NCBI GenBank assembly: GCA_030641665.1
Contig: DAOWHA010000002.1
Span: forward strand, 1-43,594
DNA: 43,594 nt
Source: JAGLTA01 sp023142625
GTDB lineage: Bacteria > Patescibacteriota > Patescibacteriia > JAACEG01
Direction: 5' to 3'
Under the pieces are notes generated by a model that saw only the letters and a list, made by a program, of their open reading frames with translations, was not told the origin of the DNA and searched no databases. Shown in pieces: positions 16,629 through 23,931 of this stretch. A program made the translations under genes and the position numbers. Position 1 is the first letter of the stretch, and each line of letters starts with the position of its first letter.

Positions 16629-16770
16629 CTGTCTTTGCGAGGAGTGAATGGAGCGATAGCGGAATGAGCGACGAAGCAATCCCATTACTGGACGAAAAAA
16701 TCTTTAATTATAACTCTATTCGCTCAGTAATGAGATTGCTTCGTCGGCTGTCGCCTCCTCGCAAAGACAG
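16629..16770. repeat. Large palindromic repeat, copy R2
   Basis: CTGTCTTTGCGAGGAG at the left end and CTCCTCGCAAAGACAG at the right are exact complements. Inner blocks CAATCCCATTACTGGAC and CTCAGTAATGAGATTGC are nearly complementary. It lies between ilvE and ilvD and lengthens the open frame of ilvD artificially. Confidence 0.9.
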
Positions 16771-16850
16771 TGGCGGAAAATTTCTCGCAAAAACAAATAG
16801 AAAATAATTTTTATTTTTTAGTTGTCGTTTTTATTTTTTCATTTTTCATT

Positions 16851-17864
16851 TTAAATTATCGTTGTCCAGCTAAATTTATCATCTTCATCTCCGTATTGAA
16901 TCGCGTGCAGCCTGTTGTATAATTTAGTGGAAATCGGTCCGGGTTTGCCGTCTTTGCAAAATTCATAGGTTTTTCCTGTTCCGTTGTCAACGATTTTTTT
17001 AATCGGACTGATCACCGCGGCTGTTCCGCAAGACCCTGCTTCGTCAAATTCAGCCAATTCTTCAACTCTAATTTTCCGCTGTTCAACTTTCATTCCCATA
17101 TTTTCGGATAGCCGCATTAAACTTTTATTAGTAATAGACGCTAAAATAGACTTTGATTTCGGCGTAATATATGTATTGCCTTTTATCGCGAAAAAATTCG
17201 CCGGACCGCATTCGTCAATATATTTTTTCTCTTTCGGATCAAGAAACATCACGGAATGATAACCCTGTTTTTCCGCTTTAATCAAGGACTTAAAACTCGC
17301 GGCATAATTTCCGCCTGCTTTAATATGCCCTACGCCCAGAGGCGCGGCTCGGTCGCGGTCGCGGTCAATTAAAATATCTATCGGATTAAACCCGAGCAGA
17401 TAAGGTCCGACAGGATTTACAAAGACTAAAAATAAGTATTCTTTTGTCGGGTGCAGCCCGAGCTGCGCGCCACTCCCGATTAAAAGCGGACGAATATATA
17501 AAGACGCGCCAGAATTATAAGGCGGAATAAATTTTTTATTCAACTCAATCGCGCTAAAAACCGCTTGTTTAAAAATCTCGCGCGGAATTTCTGGCATAAA
17601 AATTTCTTCAGCTGAGCGATTTAGTCTTTTCGCGTTCTCTTCCCAGCGGAATATTCTTATTTTTCCGTCTTTTCCGCAAAACGCTTTCATTCCTTCAAAC
17701 GCCTCCTGCCCGTAATGCAAACACCCTGCCGCGATATGCATTTGCAGATATTCAGAATCTGATTTTTCAATCTTGCCCCATTTGCCATCCTTAAAATAAC
17801 AGCGGATGTTATAATCTGTTTTATGGTAAGCAAACGGCAAATTTTCCCAATCTAAATTCGGCAT
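16851..17864 (-). CDS. ilvE: Branched-chain amino acid aminotransferase
   Basis: This 337-residue PLP enzyme of fold type IV makes the last step of leucine, isoleucine and valine synthesis and also starts their breakdown. The PLP lysine is in GVGHIKAGGNYAASF. Other class-IV motifs are HYGQEAFEGMKAF, ASLYIRPLLIGSG, IDECGPANFFAI and EAGSCGTAAVISP. The length and the LDWENLPFAYHKTDYNIRCY opening fit the longer BCAT group shared with eukaryotes. The gene lies upstream of ilvD on the same strand, with repeat R2 between them. Together they suggest that the cell converts branched-chain keto acids, which is uncommon for Patescibacteria. Confidence 0.92.
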   Translation of the reverse strand: MPNLDWENLPFAYHKTDYNIRCYFKDGKWGKIEKSDSEYLQMHIAAGCLHYGQEAFEGMKAFCGKDGKIRIFRWEENAKRLNRSAEEIFMPEIPREIFKQAVFSAIELNKKFIPPYNSGASLYIRPLLIGSGAQLGLHPTKEYLFLVFVNPVGPYLLGFNPIDILIDRDRDRAAPLGVGHIKAGGNYAASFKSLIKAEKQGYHSVMFLDPKEKKYIDECGPANFFAIKGNTYITPKSKSILASITNKSLMRLSENMGMKVEQRKIRVEELAEFDEAGSCGTAAVISPIKKIVDNGTGKTYEFCKDGKPGPISTKLYNRLHAIQYGDEDDKFSWTTII

Positions 17865-17902
17865 AATATAAAATTATCTTGAATTATAAAATAAAAATTC
17901 CG

Positions 17903-18065
17903 CTGTCTTTGCGAGGAATGAAGTGGAGCGATAGCGGAACGAAATGACGAAGCAATCTCATTACTAACCTCACAAACGATAAGTCATAAATGGTTTATTC
18001 GCTCAGTAATGAGATTGCTTCGTCGCTCTCTCTCACTGCGTTCATTCGGCTCCTCGCAAAGACAG
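17903..18065. repeat. Large palindromic repeat, copy R3
   Basis: It runs from CTGTCTTTGCGAGGAATG to GGCTCCTCGCAAAGACAG, with inner CAATCTCATTAC and CAGTAATGAGATTGCTTC. It lies upstream of ilvE. Confidence 0.9.
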
Positions 18066-18160
18066 TGTTACACAAAGACATTTCTTGATTTAATAAAATT
18101 TCTTAATATCTTTTATTTTAACTTTACTAAAATTACATTGAATTGTCAATTTTAAAAAAT

Positions 18161-18181
18161 AAAAAAAGCAGGTGTTCTGCT
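18161..18181 (-). terminator. Final terminator of the small-protein operon
   Basis: On the minus strand AGCAG-AACAC-CTGCT is followed by a run of seven T, 86 bp after the stop of the 59-residue gene. Confidence 0.7.
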
Positions 18182-18207
18182 TCTTATTTTTCTTTAAAAA
18201 ATGGTTT

Positions 18208-18246
18208 GAGGAAAGATTGGACTTGACTTGTGGCCAATCTTTCCTC
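18208..18246 (-). other. Perfect 13-bp hairpin after the 59-residue gene
   Basis: GAGGAAAGATTGG pairs with CCAATCTTTCCTC around a 13-base loop, and six T occur shortly after on the minus strand. It is the counterpart of the hairpin at 18567-18600 after the neighbouring small gene. Both begin with a GGAA/GAGGAAAG-type purine run. Confidence 0.6.
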
Positions 18247-18258
18247 GTTTTCCTATTT

Positions 18259-18275
18259 AGCGGGATCTATCCGCT
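18259..18275 (-). other. Stop-codon hairpin AGCGG-CCGCT (59-residue gene)
   Basis: AGCGG and CCGCT pair around GATCTAT, and the TAG stop codon at 18269-18267 lies in the loop. A matching AGCGGGATCTCCGCT hairpin sits at the stop of the 62-residue gene (18605-18619). The shared placement suggests a common 3' processing or stability element. Confidence 0.45.
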
Positions 18276-18446
18276 AAAAACAGGAATCATGCTCCGAGGT
18301 TCGTCTTTATCGCGAACTTCGGTGCAAATTATCTTAGATTCGTCTGAAATGGCTGGGTCATCTGAATCATCGGTAATGGCTGGGTCATCAGATAGTGGAA
18401 ATTCAACTGCGTACTTTGTCTCAATGGGATGTGGATTTTTCGGCAT
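18267..18446 (-). CDS. Small acidic protein, 59 residues, with a strong SD
   Basis: ATG at 18446 follows AAAAGGAGAAAAAAA, a clear SD at normal spacing, which is rare in this window. The product begins MPKNPHPIETKYAVEFPL, then has the near-repeat SDDPAITDDSDDPAISDES and ends MIPVFSG. It is strongly acidic and has no membrane segment. Codons read normally to a TAG at 18267. A TCCGCAAA/TTTGCGGA hairpin (18472-18491) lies just before the SD. I recognise no family. Its neighbour at 18618-18806 has the same SD and the same 3' hairpin plan, so the two form one small operon. Confidence 0.6.
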   Translation of the reverse strand: MPKNPHPIETKYAVEFPLSDDPAITDDSDDPAISDESKIICTEVRDKDEPRSMIPVFSG

Positions 18447-18471
18447 TTTTTTCTCCTTTTCTTTTTTTTGC

Positions 18472-18491
18472 TCCGCAAATCATTTTGCGGA
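18472..18491 (-). other. 8-bp leader hairpin before the 59-residue gene
   Basis: TCCGCAAA and TTTGCGGA pair perfectly around a 4-base loop, about 10 bp before the AAAAGGAG site. On the minus strand A residues follow instead of T, so it is a leader structure and not a terminator. Confidence 0.5.
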
Positions 18492-18566
18492 ACATTAATT
18501 ATTGATTAAATCGTTCGCGATTCAAATAATTAAATTGCCAGCGATTTAACCAATAAAAAAAGTTGT

Positions 18567-18600
18567 GGAAGGAAAAACGCTGGTTAGCGCTTTTCCTTCC
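18567..18600 (-). terminator. Long hairpin after the 62-residue gene
   Basis: On the minus strand GGAAGGAAAAGCGC pairs with GCGTTTTTCCTTCC (one mismatch) around a short loop, then ACAAC and seven T. It may stop part of the transcription before the downstream 59-residue gene. Confidence 0.6.
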
Positions 18601-18617
18601 AAAAAGCGGGATCTCCG

Positions 18618-18806
18618 CTATTTAGGCGAAAATTTCATTTCTGAATCTTCCGGAATAAATTCCCGCAAAATTCCTACAGCTGTCGGATGTCCGCCAGACT
18701 GGCGGCACTTTTTGTTAAAATTTTCTTCGCCCTCTTTATTGATGAGGGCTAAAATAACCACATGGTATTGCCTGATTTTTTCAATTTCCATTTCATCGAA
18801 TTTCAT
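18618..18806 (-). CDS. Small protein, 62 residues, with a strong SD
   Basis: ATG at 18806 follows AAAAAAAGGAGAAAAG, an excellent SD. The product starts MKFDEMEIEKIRQYHVVILA, has a mixed central part (KCRQSGGHPTAVGILREF) and ends MKFSPK. It looks like a compact helix-strand-helix protein with no membrane segment or signal. No family is recognised. It lies upstream of the 59-residue gene on the same strand, with similar hairpins after both stop codons. The SD and the opposite-strand context favour this frame over the overlapping plus-strand frames. Confidence 0.6.
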   Translation of the reverse strand: MKFDEMEIEKIRQYHVVILALINKEGEENFNKKCRQSGGHPTAVGILREFIPEDSEMKFSPK

Positions 18807-18891
18807 CTTTTCTCCTTTTTTTGAAAATTAATATTTTCTACCCGCTGCTGACGGCTTTTATACTTTCTCTGTGGACAAAATTTTCCCTTAT

Positions 18892-19067
18892 TGTCTTTGC
18901 GAAGAGGCGATAGCCGACGCGGCAATCCGATTACTGAGCGGACAAATCTTTAATCATAACTTCATTTACTTGGTAATGGGATTGTCGCCCTATCGGGTAA
19001 CCCACCCGTTAGGTGTGGCTTCGTCGCACCTCACTCGCTACGCTCGTTCAGCTCCTCGCAAAGACAG
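18892..19067. repeat. Large palindromic repeat, copy R4
   Basis: It runs from TGTCTTTGCGAAGAGG to CTCCTCGCAAAGACAG. It includes the CCCTATCGGGTAACCCACC insert also present in R1. It sits in the leader of the small-protein operon. Confidence 0.85.
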
Positions 19068-19130
19068 TTGGTTAAACCATTAATAGCGGATAGAAAATTA
19101 TATTGTAAAGAGCGCGCTCCCCCTTTTCCC

Positions 19131-19187
19131 TAAAAAACCGCCCTTTCAGGCGGCTTATTTTTTTATTTTATTATTTTTAAAGCCGCC
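19131..19187 (-). promoter_or_regulatory. Attenuator-like pair of alternative hairpins
   Basis: On the minus strand the segment AAGCCGCC (19156-19149) can pair with the earlier GGCGGCTT (19187-19180). Alternatively its CCGCC can pair with the later GGCGG (19142-19138), forming a terminator followed by six T. The two folds exclude each other. The upstream arm overlaps the stop codon of a 26-residue ORF. Confidence 0.5.
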
Positions 19188-19267
19188 TAAAATTTATCGC
19201 AAAATAAAAACCCCGCAATATAAATTGCTTTGACTTTTAAAATTAAATTTTGGCTTGCTTTATTCAT
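19187..19267 (-). CDS. Possible 26-residue leader ORF
   Basis: ATG 19267 opens MNKASQNLILKVKAIYIAGF and ends LFCDKF with TAG at 19187. The start is about 10 bp after a strong -10 box, so the message would be almost leaderless. The position, directly before an attenuator-like structure, suggests a leader peptide, but nothing shows that it is translated. Confidence 0.35.
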   Translation of the reverse strand: MNKASQNLILKVKAIYIAGFLFCDKF

Positions 19268-19276
19268 AATGAATTT

Positions 19277-19304
19277 AGTATAACAGACAATAAACCGTTG
19301 TCAA
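19277..19304 (-). promoter_or_regulatory. Promoter leading toward the small-protein operon
   Basis: Minus strand: TTGACA (19304-19299), 16-bp spacer, TATACT (19282-19277). Transcription would run through the 26-residue ORF and the attenuator toward the genes at 18806 and 18446. Confidence 0.75.
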
Positions 19305-19342
19305 GAAAAAATCATAAAAAACGAGTGTACCAGACAGACCTC

Positions 19343-19413
19343 GCCACGGCATCCGTCGTGGCACCATGTCGGATGACAGGGCGAACCCGCCTCCGATGTG
19401 TCTACGGAGCCAC
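19343..19413 (-). ncRNA. Cloverleaf-like structured element next to tRNA-Ala
   Basis: Within 19358-19413 (plus) GTGGC pairs with GCCAC and encloses three arms: TGTC-GGAT-GACA, GGCG-AACC-CGCC and TCCG-(9 nt)-CGGA. A fourth hairpin, GCCACG-(8 nt)-CGTGGC (19343-19362), overlaps the closing arm and would compete with it. The stretch is GC-rich in an AT-rich spacer. On the minus strand it follows tRNA-Ala by 12 nt, and T-rich sequence follows at about 19320. It is not a canonical tRNA. Strand and function are uncertain. Confidence 0.4.
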
Positions 19414-19425
19414 TATATTTATTTG

Positions 19426-19498
19426 TGGACCAGACAGGACTCGAACCCGCCACCTCCTCGGTGCAAGCGAGGCGCTCTACCAGATGAGCTACTGGCCC
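19426..19498 (-). tRNA. tRNA-Ala (anticodon TGC)
   Basis: Acceptor arms GGGCCAG and CTGGTCC pair (one G-T), the anticodon stem-loop is CCTCG-CTTGCAC-CGAGG with TGC at 34-36, and the T arm is GGCGGGTTCGAGTCC-like. Discriminator is A; CCA is not encoded. It lies 20 bp after tRNA-Gly on the same strand. Confidence 0.95.
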
Positions 19499-19518
19499 AT
19501 ATCACAATACAATTAATG

Positions 19519-19590
19519 AGCGGGCGAGCGGAATCGAACCGCCATTTCTACCTTGGCAAGGTAATATAATAACCATTATACGACGCCCGC
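19519..19590 (-). tRNA. tRNA-Gly (anticodon GCC)
   Basis: Acceptor arms GCGGGCG and CGCCCGC pair perfectly. The anticodon loop TTGCCAA gives GCC. The T arm carries GGTTCGATTCC and the discriminator is T, usual for bacterial tRNA-Gly. CCA is not encoded. Confidence 0.95.
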
Positions 19591-19670
19591 TGAAAAAAAT
19601 ACAAGGACACAAGATACAATAACCAAACAAATCCCAAGATACAAATTCGAAATTCCAAACTAATTGCAAA

Positions 19671-21056
19671 TTATTTTTTCTTGTTGTCTTTCTTCTTGCT
19701 TTCTTTTTTCTTTGCTTTCTTCTCGGTCTTCTCTTTTTTCTTTTCGCTTTTTTCTTTCTTGTCTTCTTTCTTTTTGCCGATCAACTCTTTCTTTTCGCTT
19801 TTTTTGTCTTTTTTGTCCTCGCCTTTTTTCGCGCTGTCTTTTTTGTCTTCTTTTTTTACTTTGCCCTTTTTATCTTTTTTATCTTTTTTATCTTTTTTTT
19901 CGCTCTTTTTTTCCGATTTTTTCTCTTTCTCTTCTTTCTTGTCTTTCTCGCCCTTTTTCGCTTTTCCTTCTTTTGCCGCTTTAGCTGACAATCCAAGCCT
20001 ATGCTCGTCAGGTTCAATAGATAAAATTTTGAATTTCATCTTATCGCCTATTTTAATTCTGTCTTTTAGTTCATTAATGCTGCCGTCTGTCACTTCTGAA
20101 ATATGAGCCAAGCCGTGTATATATTTATCAAGTTCCACAAATAGCCCAAAAGGATTGATTTTCAAAATCTTGCAATCCACTATGTCTCCGACTTTATATT
20201 TATCTCCGACATTCTTCCATGGATCCTTAAGCAGCCTTTTAATGGATAAAAATATTTTAGTTCCGTCCATTTCTATAATCTGCGCCTTAACCTTGTCGCC
20301 AGTTTTGATTAAATCTTCAGGCTTGTCAATTCTCTGCCAGGCAATTTCTGAAATATGGATAAGCCCTTCTGAATTGTCAAACTTTATAAAAGCGCCAAAA
20401 TTAGTAGTTGAAGAAATCACGCCGTTTATATTATCTCCGATCTTATATTTAGAAAGCTCTTCTTTCTGTGATTCCTGAAATATGCGCTTTTCAGAAACAA
20501 TCAATCTGTTTTCGCTTTCATCTAAATCAATAATCTCCACAGTCAAATCCAATCCTATGAATGATTTTAGTTTTTCTAAAATTTTATGCTTGTCTCCGCC
20601 TGAAACGCGCGGATAATGCTCTGGCGCTAATTGTGAAACAGGGAGAAAACCTTTTGTCCGACCGACCAATACAAGCAATCCGCCTTTATTCGCTTCAATA
20701 ACTTTAACTTCTATTTTTTCACTTTTCTCGCAAAGTTCGGCAAGCCGCTTCCACGCTTTTTGATGCCCGGCTTTTCTTAATGAAAGTTCCATTTCGCCTT
20801 TTTCATTTTCCAATTCTAAAACAGTGGCGCTCACGACATCTCCGACTTTTACTTTGGAATATTCGCCAGACTCGTCAATAAGCTCCCAGCCCCTCACCAT
20901 CCCTGTCGTAACGCCTTCAATGTCTATGTGCATCTCTTTCTTGCTAACGCTCACAACTTCGCCTTTTATAATATCGCCGACATTCGGCAATTGAATTAAA
21001 TTGTCTTCCAATATTTTTTTAAAACTTGAACCGTTTTTTGCAGTATCGCTAACCAT
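19671..21056 (-). CDS. rpsA: Ribosomal protein S1 (four S1 domains, long Lys/Glu tail)
   Basis: This 461-residue protein binds mRNA on the 30S subunit. Four S1 (OB-fold) domains are visible: VGDIIKGEVVSVSKKEMHID (about 24-95), IEVKVIEANKGGLLVLVGRT (about 115-190), IGDNINGVISSTTNFGAFIK (about 205-275) and VGDIVDCKILKINPFGLFVE (about 290-360). The last two are the most typical. Residues 365-461 are an almost pure Lys/Glu/Ser/Asp tail with no fold. Four domains is shorter than the six of E. coli S1. The gene is alone, with a consensus promoter about 80 bp upstream and two tRNA genes after it. Many messages here lack SD sites, so S1 could matter for their translation; that is inference. Confidence 0.88.
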   Translation of the reverse strand: MVSDTAKNGSSFKKILEDNLIQLPNVGDIIKGEVVSVSKKEMHIDIEGVTTGMVRGWELIDESGEYSKVKVGDVVSATVLELENEKGEMELSLRKAGHQKAWKRLAELCEKSEKIEVKVIEANKGGLLVLVGRTKGFLPVSQLAPEHYPRVSGGDKHKILEKLKSFIGLDLTVEIIDLDESENRLIVSEKRIFQESQKEELSKYKIGDNINGVISSTTNFGAFIKFDNSEGLIHISEIAWQRIDKPEDLIKTGDKVKAQIIEMDGTKIFLSIKRLLKDPWKNVGDKYKVGDIVDCKILKINPFGLFVELDKYIHGLAHISEVTDGSINELKDRIKIGDKMKFKILSIEPDEHRLGLSAKAAKEGKAKKGEKDKKEEKEKKSEKKSEKKDKKDKKDKKGKVKKEDKKDSAKKGEDKKDKKSEKKELIGKKKEDKKEKSEKKKEKTEKKAKKKESKKKDNKKK

Positions 21057-21134
21057 AAATTAAAAAAACTTAAAATAATAATTTTAAGCGTTAAGTTAAA
21101 TAAATAAAACTATTAAATGATAAATCTATTTGTA

Positions 21135-21163
21135 AATATAATAAAAATCTATTTTTTTGTCAA
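21135..21163 (-). promoter_or_regulatory. Promoter of rpsA
   Basis: Minus strand: TTGACA (21163-21158), 17-bp spacer, TATATT (21140-21135). The resulting leader is about 70 nt and AT-rich. Confidence 0.85.
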
Positions 21164-21197
21164 TCATCGCTACTTTTTGTTAAAATTATTTTCTTGC

Positions 21198-21992
21198 TCA
21201 TTTCAAATTTTTTAAACTTTTTAAAAACTTTTCCGCTTCTTTAAACTCTTGTCCGCGCTTAGCGGAATTATAAGCATTTAAAACCGCGCTTCCTATAACG
21301 GCGATTTCAGCGTCTCCTTTTAATGTTTGAATATGCTTCTTTTCTGAAATGCCAAAACCGATCGCGATCGGAATCTTAAAATATTTTCTTATTTTTTTCA
21401 AATTCGCGCTTAAATTTTTATCCAATGAATTTTTTTGCCCTGTTATCCCTTTTCTTCCGACAAAATAAAGAAATCCTTCAGCGATTTTCGCGTTTTTTTT
21501 CATCCTCTCGGTTGTGCTTGCTGGAGATAAAACTCTGATTAAAATCAGATCATTCTCTTTAGCATATTTTATAAAATACTCGCTGTTCTCTTCTTCTAAT
21601 GGAATATCTGGAAATATCAAGCCGCTGCATCCCGCTTTTCGCGCGTCTTTGCAAAACTTTTCAACGCCATAATTAAAAACAGTATTAAAATAGCCCATAA
21701 AAATCAACGGGATATCAACTTTTTCTGACATCTTTTTCATTAAACCAAAACAGTCTTTTACTCTGATTCCATTATCTAACGCTGTCTGGTTCGCTTGCAT
21801 AATAGTCGGTCCGTCTGCAACAGGATCAGAAAATGGAATTTGCAACTCAATAAAATCAACGCCGCAATCAGCCATTGTCTGAATAAATTTTTCACTTTCG
21901 CTCAAATTCGGATACCCGCAAACAATATGCGCCATAATCCCGACGCGATTTTCTCGCCTAATTTTTTCTAATTGTAAATTTATCTTATTCAT
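21198..21992 (-). CDS. trpA: Tryptophan synthase alpha chain
   Basis: This 264-residue TIM barrel splits indole-3-glycerol phosphate and passes indole to TrpB. The catalytic Glu lies in FIELQIPFSDPVADGPTIM (as does the second acid, Asp in DPVADGP). Also visible are GYPNLSES, GCSGLIFPDIPLEEE, a phosphate-binding loop FVGRKGITG and IAIGFGISEKKH. Length is normal. The start overlaps the end of the Nudix gene by 8 bp, and that gene follows trpB by 16 bp, so trpB-Nudix-trpA is one operon. trpC, trpD and trpE are not in the window. Confidence 0.95.
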   Translation of the reverse strand: MNKINLQLEKIRRENRVGIMAHIVCGYPNLSESEKFIQTMADCGVDFIELQIPFSDPVADGPTIMQANQTALDNGIRVKDCFGLMKKMSEKVDIPLIFMGYFNTVFNYGVEKFCKDARKAGCSGLIFPDIPLEEENSEYFIKYAKENDLILIRVLSPASTTERMKKNAKIAEGFLYFVGRKGITGQKNSLDKNLSANLKKIRKYFKIPIAIGFGISEKKHIQTLKGDAEIAVIGSAVLNAYNSAKRGQEFKEAEKFLKSLKNLK

Positions 21993-22626
21993 TATTTTTT
22001 AATAATTTTCTAAATTTTTCAGCTTTTTTAAATACTAACGGCAATGGCGCGCAATAATTGTCGTTTTCTTTTAAATATAATTTTAATTCATCGGGAGAAA
22101 GCCATTTAAAATCAATTACTTCTTTGTCTTTAAAATTTATTTTTATTGTTGGAGTGATAATAAATCCTAATCCTACCCATTCATTGTTTGTAGATGTTTT
22201 ATAATGAAATTTATCAAATATAAAACCTATTGGCTTAATTAATTTATTTTTTAATTTTATAAATTCTTTTTTTGATTTGCACATTTTAATTTTTATTCCG
22301 ATTTCTTCTTCGGTTTCTTTGGCTAAATTTTCATTAAAATCAAGCGGTCGAAAAAATCCATTTTCTTTAATATAACAATTATGACCAGCCGCACCCATAT
22401 CCCATTTTCCAGCGCTATATTTATCATGCTTTTTTGGATTTTTTAATTGAATCCCATATTTATTAGAAAAAGGATAAAAAATCATTGACCAAGTGCTATA
22501 ATGCGTTAACACCGCTCTTGCTCCTTCTGTATGAGCGTGTTTTTTTGAAATTGGTCCGATAATATTACCTTTTGAATCACAATGAATAATATATTCGATG
22601 TCATTCCTTAAAATATTTTTAATCAT
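21985..22626 (-). CDS. Nudix hydrolase inserted between trpB and trpA
   Basis: This is a 213-residue protein. The Nudix region runs from GKWDMGAAGHNCYIKENGFF to ENLAKETEEEIGIKIKM, matching the E-x-x-E-E-x-G core with a longer than usual spacing from the first Gly. The early part (EYIIHCDSKGNIIGPISKKH and AHTEGARAVLTHY) resembles isopentenyl-diphosphate isomerase-like Nudix proteins. The family hydrolyses nucleoside diphosphates linked to other groups, or isomerises IPP; the substrate here cannot be read. It overlaps trpA by 8 bp and follows trpB by 16 bp, so it is translated with the tryptophan synthase genes. A link to tryptophan metabolism is possible but unproven. Confidence 0.75.
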   Translation of the reverse strand: MIKNILRNDIEYIIHCDSKGNIIGPISKKHAHTEGARAVLTHYSTWSMIFYPFSNKYGIQLKNPKKHDKYSAGKWDMGAAGHNCYIKENGFFRPLDFNENLAKETEEEIGIKIKMCKSKKEFIKLKNKLIKPIGFIFDKFHYKTSTNNEWVGLGFIITPTIKINFKDKEVIDFKWLSPDELKLYLKENDNYCAPLPLVFKKAEKFRKLLKNNE

Positions 22627-22642
22627 AAAAATTTTTTAAAAA

Positions 22643-23905
22643 TTAAATCTTGCTCTTTAAAAACTCTTTCCATTTTTTGTCACCGAGCGCTTCCGCTAAA
22701 ATAAAAATATCTTTGTCTCCTCGTCCGGATAAATTCACGACTACTGTTTTGTTTTTGCTTAATTTCGGCGCTGTTTTTATAACTTCAGCGATTGCGTGCG
22801 CAGATTCCAGCGCTGGAATAATCCCTTCTGTTTTTGCCAGCAATTTAAAAGCAGTTAAAACCTCTTTATCAGTCGCGTATTTATACTCCACCCTTCCTTT
22901 TTTAAAAAGCAGTCCGTGTTCAGGTCCAATACCAGCGTAATCCAGCCCCGCTGAAATACTGTGCGTTTTTTCCACCTGCCCGTCGCTGTCTTGCAAAAAG
23001 TAAGATTTGTATCCTTCAACCACGCCTTTTTTGATATTTTTCTGCAGCCTTGCCGCGTGTTCGCCTATTTTCGCTATGCCCTTGCCTCCCGCTTCTACGC
23101 CGATCAACTTCACGCTTTTGTCTTTTAAATACGGGTTAAAAATCCCGATGGCGTTGCTTCCGCCGCCGACACAGGCGATAATATAATCCGGCTTTTTAAT
23201 GTTATAAATATTTTTCAGTTGCTCCTTGACTTCCAATCCTACAATCGTCTGAAAATCCCTAACCATTGAAGGATACGGATGCGGACCAAGCGCGGAACCG
23301 AGCAGATAATAGGTGTCATCAACATTTGTGATCCAATCCTGCATGGTCGCCGTGACTGCGTCCTTTAATCTTTGCGTTCCATGAAACACTTGGATAACTT
23401 CCGCGCCCAGCTGTTCCATCCAAAAAACATTAGGCCTATGACGATCGTAGTCCACTTTGCCCATAAAAACAGAGCATTTAAATCCGAATTTCGCCGCCAC
23501 GGTCGCGGTTGCTAATCCGTGCTGTCCCGCGCCAGTCTCCGCGATAATCCTTTTCTTGCCCATTCTTTTCGCTAACAGCGCCTGCCCTAAAGAGTGGTTT
23601 ATCTTGTGCGCGCCAGTATGGTTTAAGCCCTCGTTTTTAATAAAAATTTTCGCTCCGCGCAAATGCTCGGTTAAATTTTTGGCAAAATAGAGCGGTGTTG
23701 GGCGGCCATCGTAATTCTGATACAGATCCATTAAATCTTTTTGAAACCGCTTGTCTTTTTTCGCTTTACTGTAAGCTGCTTCTAATTCTTCCAGCGCAGG
23801 AATCAGCATCTCTGGCGCGTACCTGCCGCCAAAATCGTTAAAATGCCCGTTTATGTCAGCATCATATTCGGTTTTGATAAAAATATTAGTAGAATCTCTT
23901 GACAT
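22643..23905 (-). CDS. trpB: Tryptophan synthase beta chain
   Basis: This 420-residue PLP enzyme joins indole and serine to make tryptophan. The PLP lysine is in HTGAHKINHSLGQALLA, the phosphate loop is ACVGGGSNAIGIF, and FGGRYAPEMLIPALEELE opens the fold. Family motifs GAGQHGLATATVAAKFG and DYAGIGPEHGLL are intact. It is the first gene of trpB-Nudix-trpA. The start codon at 23905 lies inside the reversed -35 region of the divergent small-RNA promoter at 23899, so control of trpB and of the small RNA is likely coupled. No convincing minus-strand promoter is seen just upstream. Confidence 0.95.
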   Translation of the reverse strand: MSRDSTNIFIKTEYDADINGHFNDFGGRYAPEMLIPALEELEAAYSKAKKDKRFQKDLMDLYQNYDGRPTPLYFAKNLTEHLRGAKIFIKNEGLNHTGAHKINHSLGQALLAKRMGKKRIIAETGAGQHGLATATVAAKFGFKCSVFMGKVDYDRHRPNVFWMEQLGAEVIQVFHGTQRLKDAVTATMQDWITNVDDTYYLLGSALGPHPYPSMVRDFQTIVGLEVKEQLKNIYNIKKPDYIIACVGGGSNAIGIFNPYLKDKSVKLIGVEAGGKGIAKIGEHAARLQKNIKKGVVEGYKSYFLQDSDGQVEKTHSISAGLDYAGIGPEHGLLFKKGRVEYKYATDKEVLTAFKLLAKTEGIIPALESAHAIAEVIKTAPKLSKNKTVVVNLSGRGDKDIFILAEALGDKKWKEFLKSKI

Positions 23906-23926
23906 ATTTTTTATTTATGATAATAT
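23899..23926 (+). promoter_or_regulatory. Promoter of small-RNA unit A
   Basis: TTGACA (23899-23904), spacer TATTTTTTATTTATGA, TAATAT (23921-23926). The sequence is identical to the promoter at 24086. Its -35 box overlaps the trpB start codon on the other strand. Confidence 0.85.
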
Positions 23927-23931
23927 ATTTT

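Noticed and set aside
16575..16685. Longer N terminus for IlvD
   Set aside because: The 37 extra residues come from repeat R2 and adjacent spacer. Family similarity starts near MFPSEKLKKG.
18871..19083. Open frames of 62-93 codons over palindromic repeats (also at 27623-27817 and 27724-28005)
   Set aside because: The repeat has few stops in some frames. The encoded residues are repeat-derived and there are no start signals.
19250..19569. Plus-strand frames across the tRNA-Ala and tRNA-Gly genes
   Set aside because: They overlap clear tRNA genes on the other strand and have no coding support.
19664..20106. Plus-strand frames rich in Phe, Ser and Leu opposite the S1 tail
   Set aside because: Mirror image of the Lys/Glu-rich tail codons; no start signals.
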